This document shows, piece after piece, positions 16,640-25,901 of a stretch of 55,228 nucleotides of DNA (positions are counted from its first letter, which is position 1; every line of letters starts with the position of its first letter). Origin of the DNA: Bacteroidales bacterium (GTDB lineage: Bacteria; Bacteroidota; Bacteroidia; Bacteroidales; UBA7960); contig PWKN01000237.1 of NCBI GenBank assembly GCA_003559735.1, positions 1-55,228 on the forward strand. Direction: 5' to 3'. A model generated the notes under the pieces. The model made no database searches and was not told the DNA's origin. It saw only the letters and a list, made by a program, of their open reading frames with translations. The position numbers and the translations under genes were made by a program.

Positions 16640-19339
16640 ATGAGTATGATAAGGGTTTCTGCTGCTGTTTTTCTAATAATTTGCATGGTATTTTCTTTAA
16701 AGACGCAAGGCGGACAATCTGGTGCAGCTGACGAATCTTTGTTGGCCAACAGAGTTTTGGAGGTCCTGAGAGCGCAACATTCTGTCCGGCTTTTTTACCT
16801 GCCGGAGTGGTTTCAGGAGGTTACTGTCGATCCTTCCATTGCCAGTATGCCTTTGGAGGATGCGTTGCGTGTGATCGGGGCTGCCGCCGGACTGACTACC
16901 GTGCATATTGACGATCTGATCGTATTCATGCCGGCGGCGGACCATGCCGATGACCGGTCCCGATATCATGACGGGCACCTGACCATCGGTGATCCCGGCC
17001 AGTATGGCAGGTACAGGCGGGCAACAATATCGGGTGTGGTGCGTGATGGGGCTACGGGGACTCCCCTGGTAGGGGCTGTGGTGTATGACCGGGAAAGCGA
17101 AACAGGTGCATCGGCCGACACGGAAGGATTCTTCGAGATTGAGCTTCCTGTTGGTCAGCGCAATCTGCGGTTTTCCTATATAGGATACGACGATATGTCG
17201 CGAACGGTCACACTGATCGGCGATGGATCGATGACAGCCGATCTGTTCAGCGAAACAACCCAGATCGATGAAGTGACTGTTTTGGCACAACGGGCACAGG
17301 ATAATTTTTTGCGTACCCAGATGGGCATGGTCACCATGGATGCGCAAACCCTTCAAGAACTGCCAGGCAGTTTTGGCGAACAGGATATTGTACGCAGCAT
17401 GACCCTGTTGCCCGGCGTTCAGTCGGTCGGAGAGTTCGGCGCCGGTATGAACGTAAGGGGAGGCAGTGCCGACCAAAACCTTTTATTGGTCGAAGGGGTG
17501 CCATTGTTCAACGCATCACACCTCTTCGGACTCATATCGGTGATCAATCCCGAAATGGTGGGCAATGTGACGCTGATGAAGGCAGGCATCCCTGCAAGAT
17601 ACGGAGAAAGAGCCTCTTCAGTGATGGATGTTCGTCTGCGTAACCAGGCAGAAAAGAAGGAAACAAGTCTGAGGGGCGGTATTGGCCTGATCAACAGCAG
17701 GGTACTCCTGGAAACCCCTTTGCTTGATAAACACGTGAATTTCTCCCTGGGTGCACGATCTTCCTACTCAGATTTTTTTCTTCACCAGATTCCGAATGAA
17801 GACCTGATGAACAGCAGCGCCCGTTTTTATGATCTGACCGCACACGCAACCATCACCCCGAATCAGGAGAACTATTTGAGCCTTTTTGGCTACCATAGCT
17901 TTGACAGGTTTGGGTTCCTGGGCGAAAACAACTTCGAATACAACAGCACCATGGCGTCGGTAAGGTGGAACAGGATGATCAATGTTGCCCTTTCACGAAC
18001 CCTGGTTGCCGGCTGGAGCAGGTACACCCAACAGTATGCTGAAATGCCGGAATTGAACAGAGCGCAACATGCGGCCATGCAATCGGAAATAGATTATAAA
18101 AGTCTGAGGTATCAATTTTCTTACTATCCTTCGTATAACCACTCACTCGAATTTGGCATCAATGCCATCCACTACAACATAGAACCTGGAAAAATGAGTC
18201 CACTGGGTGGTGAATCGACCGTTGAACCATCTGCGCTCGACGGTGAACAAGCGCTGGAACTTTCGGCTTTTGTCAGTGACCACGTGTTTGTTGGCGACAA
18301 CATCAGCATGGAACTAGGCTTGCGGTATACACAGTATCTGCAGCTTGGGCCTGCCACAGTGAACCAGTATGAGGCCGATAAACCCAGGGGTGAAGAGTCG
18401 GTGGTTGAACAGCGAATCTATGACAAACATGATGTTGTTTCGCGGTATGGCGGACTTGAACCCCGTGTTGGGCTGCGTTATGCCACCGGGGAGTCGGGCT
18501 CCCTGAAAGCAAGTTACCACAGAATGAACCAGTACATCAACCTTATTTCTAATACATCGGTTATGTCGCCCGCCGATACCTGGAAGCTAAGCGATCAGCA
18601 TATCAGACCCCTGCAAAGCGACCAGTATTCTGTTGGGTATTTTCAAAACTTCCGGGACAATACCATCGTGGGCTCACTCGAACTTTATTACAGGAACTAT
18701 CAGGACGTGACAGAGTACAGGAGTGGCGCAGAGATCGCAATGAACGATATGCTGGAGGCTGATGTGATCAATGCGAAGGGATACGGATACGGAATGGAGG
18801 TCTATTTAAGGAAAATTACCGGCCGGCTTACAGGCTGGACAAGCTATACCTATTCGTCTTCCATGCGGAGGTCGCAGGAACGGTTCCCTGAACTGCAGAT
18901 CAATGAAAACAATTATTTTCCGTCAAACCACGACAGACCCCACAACCTGGTATTCAACCTCCATTATGACATCTCCAGGAGGTGGCGGCTGGGCGCGGTG
19001 TTTACTTACAGTACCGGCAGACCGGTAACGCTGCCTGAACTGATCTACCGCTATCACGATGATTTCCTGATCTATTATTCTGACAGGAACAAATATCGTC
19101 TGCCCGATTACCACCGGCTCGATATTTCTTTGACCTTTGGTGAGAACCTCAGGCTGGATCAAAGGGGGAAAGGGAGCTGGACATTATCCCTGATGAATGC
19201 CTATGGCAGGAAAAATCCGCACGCCGTCTATTATAAGAGAACACCCCGCAGCTCCGATTCACCAAGGTCATTTCATCTGTACCAACTGTATATAGTAGGC
19301 AGACCATTGCCTACCATTACCTATAATTTTTCATTTTAA
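16640..19339 (+). CDS. TonB-dependent receptor with STN and carboxypeptidase-like N-terminal domains
   Basis: The 899-residue outer-membrane receptor has a signal peptide (about 1-28), an STN (secretin/TonB short N-terminal) domain (about 35-95), a carboxypeptidase-regulatory-like domain (about 130-200: ISGVVRDGATGTPLVGAVVYD), a plug (about 225-335: TLLPGVQSVGEFGAGMNVRGGSADQNLL ...) and a 22-strand-type beta-barrel to the C-terminal F. STN domains in FecA-type receptors signal to anti-sigma factors, but no FecR/FecI pair is in this window, so signalling would need distant partners. It is the first gene of a tight operon with a DUF4249 lipoprotein, a short plug-like protein and an unknown secreted protein. 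The imported substrate is unknown. Confidence 0.9.
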   Translation: MSMIRVSAAVFLIICMVFSLKTQGGQSGAADESLLANRVLEVLRAQHSVRLFYLPEWFQEVTVDPSIASMPLEDALRVIGAAAGLTTVHIDDLIVFMPAADHADDRSRYHDGHLTIGDPGQYGRYRRATISGVVRDGATGTPLVGAVVYDRESETGASADTEGFFEIELPVGQRNLRFSYIGYDDMSRTVTLIGDGSMTADLFSETTQIDEVTVLAQRAQDNFLRTQMGMVTMDAQTLQELPGSFGEQDIVRSMTLLPGVQSVGEFGAGMNVRGGSADQNLLLVEGVPLFNASHLFGLISVINPEMVGNVTLMKAGIPARYGERASSVMDVRLRNQAEKKETSLRGGIGLINSRVLLETPLLDKHVNFSLGARSSYSDFFLHQIPNEDLMNSSARFYDLTAHATITPNQENYLSLFGYHSFDRFGFLGENNFEYNSTMASVRWNRMINVALSRTLVAGWSRYTQQYAEMPELNRAQHAAMQSEIDYKSLRYQFSYYPSYNHSLEFGINAIHYNIEPGKMSPLGGESTVEPSALDGEQALELSAFVSDHVFVGDNISMELGLRYTQYLQLGPATVNQYEADKPRGEESVVEQRIYDKHDVVSRYGGLEPRVGLRYATGESGSLKASYHRMNQYINLISNTSVMSPADTWKLSDQHIRPLQSDQYSVGYFQNFRDNTIVGSLELYYRNYQDVTEYRSGAEIAMNDMLEADVINAKGYGYGMEVYLRKITGRLTGWTSYTYSSSMRRSQERFPELQINENNYFPSNHDRPHNLVFNLHYDISRRWRLGAVFTYSTGRPVTLPELIYRYHDDFLIYYSDRNKYRLPDYHRLDISLTFGENLRLDQRGKGSWTLSLMNAYGRKNPHAVYYKRTPRSSDSPRSFHLYQLYIVGRPLPTITYNFSF

Positions 19340-19393
19340 AGGCATCTGGCTTTTTCAAATTTTAACAAGATTAAAACAGCAATAACCCGAACC

Positions 19394-20509
19394 ATGATCA
19401 TGAGCTTACAGCGAATCATAAGAATCTTTCTGGGTACCGGTTTTTTCCTGTTCTTATTCCAGGGTTGTGAAGAACGGTACGATCCTGATATAAAGAAAAG
19501 AGACAACCTGTTGGTGGTTGAAGGATTGATCACCAACGAACAAGGGCCATATACCGTCAGACTGTCAAAAACAGGTCCGTTTGGATCGCCATACCGGCGA
19601 ACCCCGGTAAGCAATGCCCGTCTGCACATAGTCGACCAGGATTCTCAGAAAATTGTGCTTGCAGAAAATGGCCCGGGAAATTATACCACCCCAGGTGAAT
19701 TCAGGGGAGAACCCGGATCGGTGTATACGTTGCAGATTGAAACGGATGATGGGATGACATACCGGTCAACACCGCAAATGCTTCCCGGGCCCGTTATGGT
19801 CGATTCGGTCATTGGCAAGATCGATACGAGGCGTTTTTATATCCAGTCGCAATTGGGCGATGAACTGCACCGCAGGGATATAGACGGTGTGTATGTTTTG
19901 TTGAATGTATCGCGTGATGATGGACAATATCCAAAATTCAGGTTTCAGTCAAACCTGCTGCTTCAGTACGTGTGGTTGGTTAACGCGGGGGCCGGTGCCC
20001 CAATATATGATTATTGCTGGTATGTAAGAAGGCTTGCAGACTTTTTGGACTCAGATATGGGATCCAACCTCAGCAAACCGCAATCGACGGGAAACCCTGT
20101 GGCATTTATTCCGCTGAACAGCAGCGATATGCGCCATATCGGGTTTCCGGCATTCGGACGAGACGATACAACACGGATCGTCTATTCCGCACCGCGCATC
20201 CTGATGCACTCATTATATACACTAAATGACGATGCCTATGCATTTCACCTTGAGCGCAACAAGCAACTCAGGGATGATGGCAGCTTTTTTGATCCCATTG
20301 CACCACAACTGACAGGAAACATCTATCAGCCTGGAAACGACAAAACCATTGTGCTGGGTTTCTTTGAAGCTTCGGCTGTGTCAGACATTACACTGAACAT
20401 CCGGGTAAGGGAATCGGAAGATCTTGTGTTCATAGACACCCTTGACCATATGGGAGACTTGCCGGGATATGGTTGTTTGCTGGATGAACAGCCCGATTGG
20501 TGGATTTAA
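19394..20509 (+). CDS. DUF4249 family lipoprotein
   Basis: The 371-residue protein begins with a lipoprotein signal (FLFLFQGCEE, lipobox cysteine about residue 25). The sequence RYDPDIKKRDNLLVVEGLITNEQGPYTVRLSKTG is the hallmark start of DUF4249 proteins, which combine an N-terminal Ig-like domain with a longer beta/alpha region. DUF4249 genes usually sit directly after TonB receptors with a carboxypeptidase-like domain, as here (54 bp gap), and are thought to be accessory surface or periplasmic lipoproteins of those receptors. The biochemical role is unknown. An ATG at 19400 is a possible alternative start. Confidence 0.88.
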   Translation: MIMSLQRIIRIFLGTGFFLFLFQGCEERYDPDIKKRDNLLVVEGLITNEQGPYTVRLSKTGPFGSPYRRTPVSNARLHIVDQDSQKIVLAENGPGNYTTPGEFRGEPGSVYTLQIETDDGMTYRSTPQMLPGPVMVDSVIGKIDTRRFYIQSQLGDELHRRDIDGVYVLLNVSRDDGQYPKFRFQSNLLLQYVWLVNAGAGAPIYDYCWYVRRLADFLDSDMGSNLSKPQSTGNPVAFIPLNSSDMRHIGFPAFGRDDTTRIVYSAPRILMHSLYTLNDDAYAFHLERNKQLRDDGSFFDPIAPQLTGNIYQPGNDKTIVLGFFEASAVSDITLNIRVRESEDLVFIDTLDHMGDLPGYGCLLDEQPDWWI

Positions 20510-20520
20510 AGAAACGGTAA

Positions 20521-22299
20521 ATGATGATGACAAACAATCAATATGTATGCTTGCTGCTGGCAATGCTGTTTTTTGGCTACACAAACAGTGCTGCCGCATT
20601 TGTTGGTTCCTCCAAACAACCTATTAATGAAAGGGTATTTGTCCATACCGGCAGAGATATCTATATCGCCGGTGAGTATATGCATTTCACAGCGCATCTG
20701 TTCAATAATGCAACCGGCACCCAACTGCAGAGCAGGTATATATATATGAGCCTGAAAAACCAGTGGCAGGAGGTGGCAGACCGGGTAATAATTGATCAGC
20801 GGGACAATTATGTGACAGGGGCTTTATACCTGGAAGATACGCTGTCGACGGGATATTATGAACTGGTTGCCCATACCAACTGGATGAGAAACGAGGGGGA
20901 AGCATGTTTTTTCAGGAAATCGTTGCTTGTCGTTAACCGTTTTGATGAACATCCGGAGCAGGTCATCAGCAGGGCAAGTGTGCCTGTTGGTTCGCCTGCA
21001 GACAGGGAGCCGGCATATGGAGACGAAGACCCGGATCCTGGTTGTGGTGGCATCCTTATTCATACGGAACAGGAGGTATACGGACTGAGAGAAAAAATAA
21101 GCATCACTCTTGATGGATCAGCGATGGAATACCCATACGCCACACTCACATTGTCTGTTGTTAATGAAGAATTGCTTGGCAGCCGGCGACTGTCTGCCTG
21201 TGACTATCTTTCAGAAAATGATCCGGTAAAAAAAGAGATGCCAGCCGGCGGCAACCAACCTGATTATTTTATGGAGACAGAAGGGCTGATCATTTCAGGT
21301 GTGCTAACCGATGCAACCACAGGAATGCCCGTCAGCGATGCAAGGATCATCCTGAACACCCCCGACACCATCGTTTCGATATTGTATGCAACAACAAACG
21401 ACCATGGAGTTTTTCACTTTGTTCTTGCAGCATATCATTATGATCGTGAGTTGTATTTTTTAGCTGATCCCCAGACTGTTGACGGGGAAGTCATCATAAA
21501 GCTATCCGACAAGTTTGGCCCTTTGGCCGACCGGGTACCCCAGCCTTTTCCTGTTTCTGAACAACAGCTTGAAGCCATCAGGAACAATCAGGATATTGTC
21601 AGCGTGGATAAAAACTACCGTATCGATCATATGAAGCGGGACACAACCCGTGCTGAACCTGCAGGATGTCCGCCTTTGCTGTTTTCTGAACCCAGGCAGA
21701 CGGTATATCCCGGGCGGTATGTTGATTTGGACAGCCTCCCGGAAATATCGAGAGAACTCGTGCATGCGTGGAGAATGCGGTATCGCGATGGACAATATAT
21801 TTCACAACTGGCCTGTGCCGATACCGGCAACCGGTTGCCTGGAGCCCCGGTATATTTCCTGGATGGGATCGCCACCTACAATGTTGAAAAGCTGAACCAC
21901 CTGAAGTCTGAAGATATCAGAAAGATACAGGTACATAATTACAACTGGGTTTATGGCAGCATGCGTTTCCCGGGTATTCTCGCGATATTTACGGAGAACC
22001 ATGATTATCTTTCCACGCTGGCTCACCGGACAAGGTCTGACGTTATCAGGGAAAGCCTTTCCGGATCCATTGTTTATGATCCGCCATCCTATGAAGAGAG
22101 CAAAAGAAAGGATGATCACAAAAGTCCCGATCTGAGACAACTGCTATGCTGGCATGGCGGGATTGAGATGAAACGGGGAGCAACAAAAACCCTCCACACC
22201 TATTCGGGCGATCTGCGCGGAAAATACACCATCATGGTGCAGGGGGTGACTCCTGACGGAAGCCCGTTGTGTGTGAGAAAAACCATTGAAATCAAATAA
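20521..22299 (+). CDS. Short macroglobulin-like/plug-like protein, paralogue 3 (592 aa)
   Basis: The protein resembles the two larger macroglobulin/plug proteins but is about 200 residues shorter. A signal peptide (about 1-24) is followed by an MG2-like domain (RVFVHTGRDIYIAGEYMHFTAHLF ... TGYYELVAHTNWMRNEG) and a carboxypeptidase-regulatory-like domain (about 255-340: LIISGVLTDATTGMPVSDARI). Next comes a reduced plug (about 440-495: PVYFLDGIATYNVEKLNHLKSEDIRKIQV ... FPGILAIFT) and the same C-terminal beta domain (LLCWHGGIEM ... IMVQGVTPDGS). The conserved THGWRRFDW motif of the larger paralogues is absent. It starts 11 bp after the DUF4249 gene stop and is followed 6 bp later by the next gene, so it belongs to the TonB receptor operon. 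A role as periplasmic partner of the receptor is a guess. Confidence 0.8.
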   Translation: MMMTNNQYVCLLLAMLFFGYTNSAAAFVGSSKQPINERVFVHTGRDIYIAGEYMHFTAHLFNNATGTQLQSRYIYMSLKNQWQEVADRVIIDQRDNYVTGALYLEDTLSTGYYELVAHTNWMRNEGEACFFRKSLLVVNRFDEHPEQVISRASVPVGSPADREPAYGDEDPDPGCGGILIHTEQEVYGLREKISITLDGSAMEYPYATLTLSVVNEELLGSRRLSACDYLSENDPVKKEMPAGGNQPDYFMETEGLIISGVLTDATTGMPVSDARIILNTPDTIVSILYATTNDHGVFHFVLAAYHYDRELYFLADPQTVDGEVIIKLSDKFGPLADRVPQPFPVSEQQLEAIRNNQDIVSVDKNYRIDHMKRDTTRAEPAGCPPLLFSEPRQTVYPGRYVDLDSLPEISRELVHAWRMRYRDGQYISQLACADTGNRLPGAPVYFLDGIATYNVEKLNHLKSEDIRKIQVHNYNWVYGSMRFPGILAIFTENHDYLSTLAHRTRSDVIRESLSGSIVYDPPSYEESKRKDDHKSPDLRQLLCWHGGIEMKRGATKTLHTYSGDLRGKYTIMVQGVTPDGSPLCVRKTIEIK

Positions 22300-22305
22300 A
22301 TACTG

Positions 22306-23022
22306 ATGAATAAATATTTGATCATTACAATCTGTTTATCACTCTGTTCTCCCTGCGTTTTTGCCCAGGAGGGCAGAGCGGACATAACCCTTCCGTATGA
22401 AGCGAATATATCGGGAAAGTTGTACACATTCGCCATGTCATCGCAGGGCAGCTATTACCTGCACGATCAATGGCTGAAGGGTGATGTTCATCTGACCACA
22501 GGCAAGGTGGTGCGCAATGTCTACCTGAAATACAATGCCTATATTGATGAACTCATCTGGTTGCCCGTTGAGTCATATGAAGCGGTTCAGGCGGACAAGA
22601 AGCTGACGGAGGCTTTTGTTATCAGCCTGCCTGGCCGGGACGGGCAGATGGTGTTTCGGAACATTCCTGTGGATGTGGCTTTTGCTTCCGGCACTGTCGA
22701 CACGTTTGTCAACGTCTTGTATGAGGGAAGCATTTCACTCCTGGTACACCGGCGTGTGATAAAAACACGGGAGCGGCTCATCAGTGCTGATGGGGGATAT
22801 TATCCGGTACCCGTTTTGGAACCTGACCCGGTATATTATATTGTATTGCCCGACGGTGAGGTTTTCGAGCCGGGCAGGTTCACAAGAAGGGCGCTGTATG
22901 GGGCGTTCCCTGGTTACCGTGATGAGATCAGATCGGCTTTTCGCCGTGACAGGTTGCTGAGGATAAGAACGGAAGACGACATGATACACGCCGTCTCCCT
23001 CATAGACTCCATCATTAATTAG
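22306..23022 (+). CDS. Secreted protein of unknown function, last gene of the TonB receptor operon
   Basis: The 238-residue protein has a signal peptide (about 1-21, ending VFAQ) and a mature part rich in beta strands and aromatic residues (GSYYLHDQWLKGDVHLTTGK, KYNAYIDELIWLP). A basic C-terminal stretch (FRRDRLLRIRTEDD) may be a helix. I do not recognise a domain. It begins 6 bp after the upstream plug-like gene, which indicates translational coupling and a joint function with the TonB receptor. Its TAG stop codon is part of the first bases of repeat copy D (23021), so the repeat either inserted at, or replaced, the original gene end. Confidence 0.75.
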   Translation: MNKYLIITICLSLCSPCVFAQEGRADITLPYEANISGKLYTFAMSSQGSYYLHDQWLKGDVHLTTGKVVRNVYLKYNAYIDELIWLPVESYEAVQADKKLTEAFVISLPGRDGQMVFRNIPVDVAFASGTVDTFVNVLYEGSISLLVHRRVIKTRERLISADGGYYPVPVLEPDPVYYIVLPDGEVFEPGRFTRRALYGAFPGYRDEIRSAFRRDRLLRIRTEDDMIHAVSLIDSIIN

Positions 23023-23074
23023 TGCCTGTCCTAAAGTCAGGTGTCTGAACCATAATGTTCGGGTTCAGGGCTGG
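23021..23074 (+). repeat. Dispersed MITE-like repeat, copy D (right end only)
   Basis: AGTGCCTGTCCTAAAGTCAG, then GTGTCTGAACC, ATAATGTTCGGGTTC and AGGGCT match, in reverse orientation, the right end of the full copy at 30679-30825. The similarity ends near 23074. The outermost bases resemble the left end of copies A and B, which shows that the element has terminal inverted repeats. Confidence 0.75.
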
Positions 23075-23096
23075 CTTCTGTCTGCCGGGATCACAT

Positions 23097-25493
23097 TCAG
23101 GGCAGCGCAACTTCTTTAAAATACAGGTTCCCGGAAAGATCAATCCCTTCAATCACAATGATGATATGCTCATCGGGTATATCATCCGGCATACTGATGG
23201 TGATTGTGCCGTCCTGGGCCGGTGCAATTGCAGGTTCCCAGTATACTGTTTTAAGCACACCTTCATCGCGGTAGGTTGCCGAACTGATGGCTGAATCATA
23301 GAACTCTGCCGGGGTGCCATAACCGCGAACGGCAAACTCGAATGCCGGAGCAGGGCGTTCTGTTGTTTTTGTATAGGCGATCAATGCACCACCTGCACCC
23401 CGCGAACCAAATATTGCGGCACTGGAGCCACTTAAGACCTCAATCCTTTCTACTTCATCCGGACGCAGACCAAGAAATGAACCCTTGCTTACACTGTTGC
23501 CATCAACGACAAATATTGGTTCGTTGCTCGACATGTAGCTGATTGGACCACGCAACATAATGACCCCCCCTGCACTGATGGTAAGTCCCCTGACCTGCCC
23601 ACGCAGAATATCCATCATGCTGGAGTAGCGACCCGACGTGTCATCGAGGTATATTACCTGGTCAGGATCGCCATAATGGCTTTCCGGCCCTTTCTGCCTG
23701 GGTCGCCTTTCGGTCTCTACCACGTAGCCGGGTCTTGAAGTACGCGACCAGTCACTCCCCCTCGACAATACCCTGCGGGGAAGGGTGTATATCCCCTTCG
23801 GAAAATCCACTTTGCTGAGCTCCCGGGGAGTCAGCTGAATATCGTAAGCGCGGCGTGGAGCCATTGTTTCTATGGATATCTCAGCCATAAACATGTTTTC
23901 ATAAGTCAGTCCTGAAAAGCTGAAGTTACCTTGCCTGTCGGTCTCTGTGCGATACACGTTGCTCCTTTCATGCGTGGTTCTCATCGTGACAGGAATATTG
24001 CCGAAGGTATGATCGCGCGATAACGATTTTACTGTGCCTGACAGGGTGAACCCTTCTTTAGCTTCATCATCAGTTTCGGGGAGATCATCTTCTGTCAGCA
24101 GTTCCCGGTCAAAACGCCGCCATCCGTGTGTCAGCATGAGCAGGTCGGCCGCTTCGACGGCATTGCTGGTGTTTGAAAAATAATAGGCCGGATCACTGAC
24201 CTGTCCAGCCAGCTCACTGGTGAGCAGCAGGTAGGTAGCAATATGATCCCCTCTGGGTGTTGTGTCATCATTATATGATGCCAGAGCCGCAAGTGAAAAA
24301 CTGCCATCCACCTGATCAGGCAGTCCGCTGTCAAATACCAGCTCATTGCTTATTATATCCCCGTTTCCCGCCTGGCCTGTATCTACGAGCCTGATGTTGC
24401 CTGCATCATGGGTGTAATTGAATACAAGCCGTTCAGCCAATGGCATTTGTGCCTCGTTAAGCAGGCATATGCGCGTAATGCCATCGGGCAGATCGCGCAA
24501 GGGCAGGGTTGTTGCGTAATGGCCATTGACCAGCCTGATCTCTTCAGAAAGCTGTACAACTCCGCGGGTGTGCACCAGCAGTGACATATTTTCAGAAGGT
24601 GTTCCGGTATGATGTCCGGTGCTGTTCCGGATGCTGATCTCCAGGTGGTCGTCCGCACGGTTCACCTGCAAACCTGCGCCGGCTCTGGCAGCAGGCAATG
24701 CAAGCACTTTTTCCGAACCATTGTTAAATTGAACTGTTGCAGTATAACCCATGCCTTTTTTTGGGGTAAAGGTGAAGGAGCCCATACCATTGTGCCGGGT
24801 TTCAAAATCCAGTATTTTGTTGCCACCATCGTCAACCAGGGTGCCCTGTGCTTCGACCCCCGCACCCAGCATATTTGCCGCCTTAAACCCAACCCGGTTC
24901 TCCAGTCCGGCAACCAGGTGTCCCCCTTCCGGGAAGACCGCAAACTGATAACTTTCCTGTTTGCTTTCCAGCGCACTGTTAAAACGGCGGTTTTGACGCA
25001 TCTCACGACGGCTGATGAAGTTTTTTTCGATGGGGTTGATCACCTGTAATTCCTTTTCAAAATACAGATCATCGTCAAGATGTGCCATCAGGTTGGTGTA
25101 ACCCCGCAGTAAATAACTTCCTTCCTGCAGCGAATCGGGAAGCCTGATGTCGCCATAGACCGTGCCGTGATCGAGCGGAAAAAAACTGTAGTGGACATAT
25201 TGTCCGTCCTGGTTGATCAATGCAACATTCAGTTGTTTGCTCAGACTGTCGGGTATGTTGTAAGGATGTAAAACACCATATGCCTTAAACCAGACGCGCT
25301 CACCCGTCAGGTAGCGGCTTTTGTCGGTATGCAGATAGACCCTGAAAGAAGGATGTTCTGTCATTAATGCACCGGGTTGTTCTGCGGACTGCTCTGTGGC
25401 AGTTTCGGCACCGGCATTAGAAGCGGAAATGTCCGCTGTGAGAAAAAGTGCCGCTGTAATGGCACCCAGGAAAAACATTGATTTTCTGTTCAT
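23097..25493 (-). CDS. Macroglobulin-like/TonB-plug protein without a beta-barrel, paralogue 2
   Basis: This 798-residue paralogue of the 13849-16272 gene product has the same order: signal peptide (about 1-28), MG2-like domain (FRVYLHTDKSRYLTGERVWFKAYGV ... LPDSLQEGSYLLRGYTNLM), FPEGGHLVAGLENRVGFKAAN, ADLLMLTHGWRRFDRELL, carboxypeptidase-regulatory-like domain (about 505-560), plug-like domain (about 605-705, IFGSRGAGGALIAYT) and a C-terminal Ig-like domain (KTVYWEPAIAPAQDG ... IVIEGIDLSGN). Again no barrel follows. It is a lone minus-strand gene converging on the TonB receptor operon and diverging from susC. Function unknown. Conservation of whole architecture between the two copies suggests a defined role rather than decay of a receptor. 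Confidence 0.85.
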   Translation of the reverse strand: MNRKSMFFLGAITAALFLTADISASNAGAETATEQSAEQPGALMTEHPSFRVYLHTDKSRYLTGERVWFKAYGVLHPYNIPDSLSKQLNVALINQDGQYVHYSFFPLDHGTVYGDIRLPDSLQEGSYLLRGYTNLMAHLDDDLYFEKELQVINPIEKNFISRREMRQNRRFNSALESKQESYQFAVFPEGGHLVAGLENRVGFKAANMLGAGVEAQGTLVDDGGNKILDFETRHNGMGSFTFTPKKGMGYTATVQFNNGSEKVLALPAARAGAGLQVNRADDHLEISIRNSTGHHTGTPSENMSLLVHTRGVVQLSEEIRLVNGHYATTLPLRDLPDGITRICLLNEAQMPLAERLVFNYTHDAGNIRLVDTGQAGNGDIISNELVFDSGLPDQVDGSFSLAALASYNDDTTPRGDHIATYLLLTSELAGQVSDPAYYFSNTSNAVEAADLLMLTHGWRRFDRELLTEDDLPETDDEAKEGFTLSGTVKSLSRDHTFGNIPVTMRTTHERSNVYRTETDRQGNFSFSGLTYENMFMAEISIETMAPRRAYDIQLTPRELSKVDFPKGIYTLPRRVLSRGSDWSRTSRPGYVVETERRPRQKGPESHYGDPDQVIYLDDTSGRYSSMMDILRGQVRGLTISAGGVIMLRGPISYMSSNEPIFVVDGNSVSKGSFLGLRPDEVERIEVLSGSSAAIFGSRGAGGALIAYTKTTERPAPAFEFAVRGYGTPAEFYDSAISSATYRDEGVLKTVYWEPAIAPAQDGTITISMPDDIPDEHIIIVIEGIDLSGNLYFKEVALP

Positions 25494-25579
25494 TGCTGTT
25501 TTTATTTTGATTGTTTATTTCGGATACATAAACTTCACCACTTGGTGATCATTTTTGGTCTGCATGTATACAAATATAT

Positions 25580-25640
25580 TTAGTGTCTGTCTCTACCATC
25601 CGGTTTCTGCGTTATGCTTGTTTTAAAAACTGCGCAAGCC
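25580..25640 (+). repeat. Dispersed MITE-like repeat, copy B (internally deleted, right end lost)
   Basis: The left end TAGTGTCTGTCTCTA, then TCCGGTTTCTGCG and TTATGCTTGTTTT, match copies A and C. The sequence then jumps to AAAAACTGCGCAAGCC, which in the longer copies lies about 50 bp further on. The jump occurs between two similar TTTTnAAAAC stretches, as expected for a deletion between short repeats. Nothing recognisable of the right end follows. Confidence 0.8.
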
Positions 25641-25807
25641 AGGCAGCGGACCATGGCCAGTAACAGTGCACAAAAAACATACCATTCTGGCTTCCCGGTC
25701 TGGCATTATTGTATTGCACATCATGGACTGTTTGTGTTAACCCATTATTTATTCTGTTATTTTCTTACGCAGGAAAGATGTTAATATTCATTGAATTATT
25801 AATTTTT

Positions 25808-25838
25808 TTTGTTTTTTTGTGAATTCACCGTATATTTG
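25808..25838 (+). promoter_or_regulatory. Promoter of the susCD operon
   Basis: TTTG (25808-25811), a 19-nt spacer and TATATTTG (25831-25838) form a perfect Bacteroidota promoter. Transcription would start near 25845, leaving a leader of about 56 nt before the susC ATG at 25902. Confidence 0.85.
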
Positions 25839-25901
25839 ACATGACTTTTTGGGTGAAAAAGTTGAATAATTGTTTAATTATTAACTAAAAACAAAAACAA
25901 C

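Larger units (their letters stand above)
25494..25901. other. Divergent intergenic region with repeat copy B and the susC promoter
   Basis: These 408 bp hold repeat copy B (25580-25640) and the susC promoter (25808-25838). The rest is AT-rich and I see no coding region, RNA gene or further repeat. The promoter of the minus-strand plug gene is presumably near 25500-25570 but has no clear consensus match. Confidence 0.6.
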
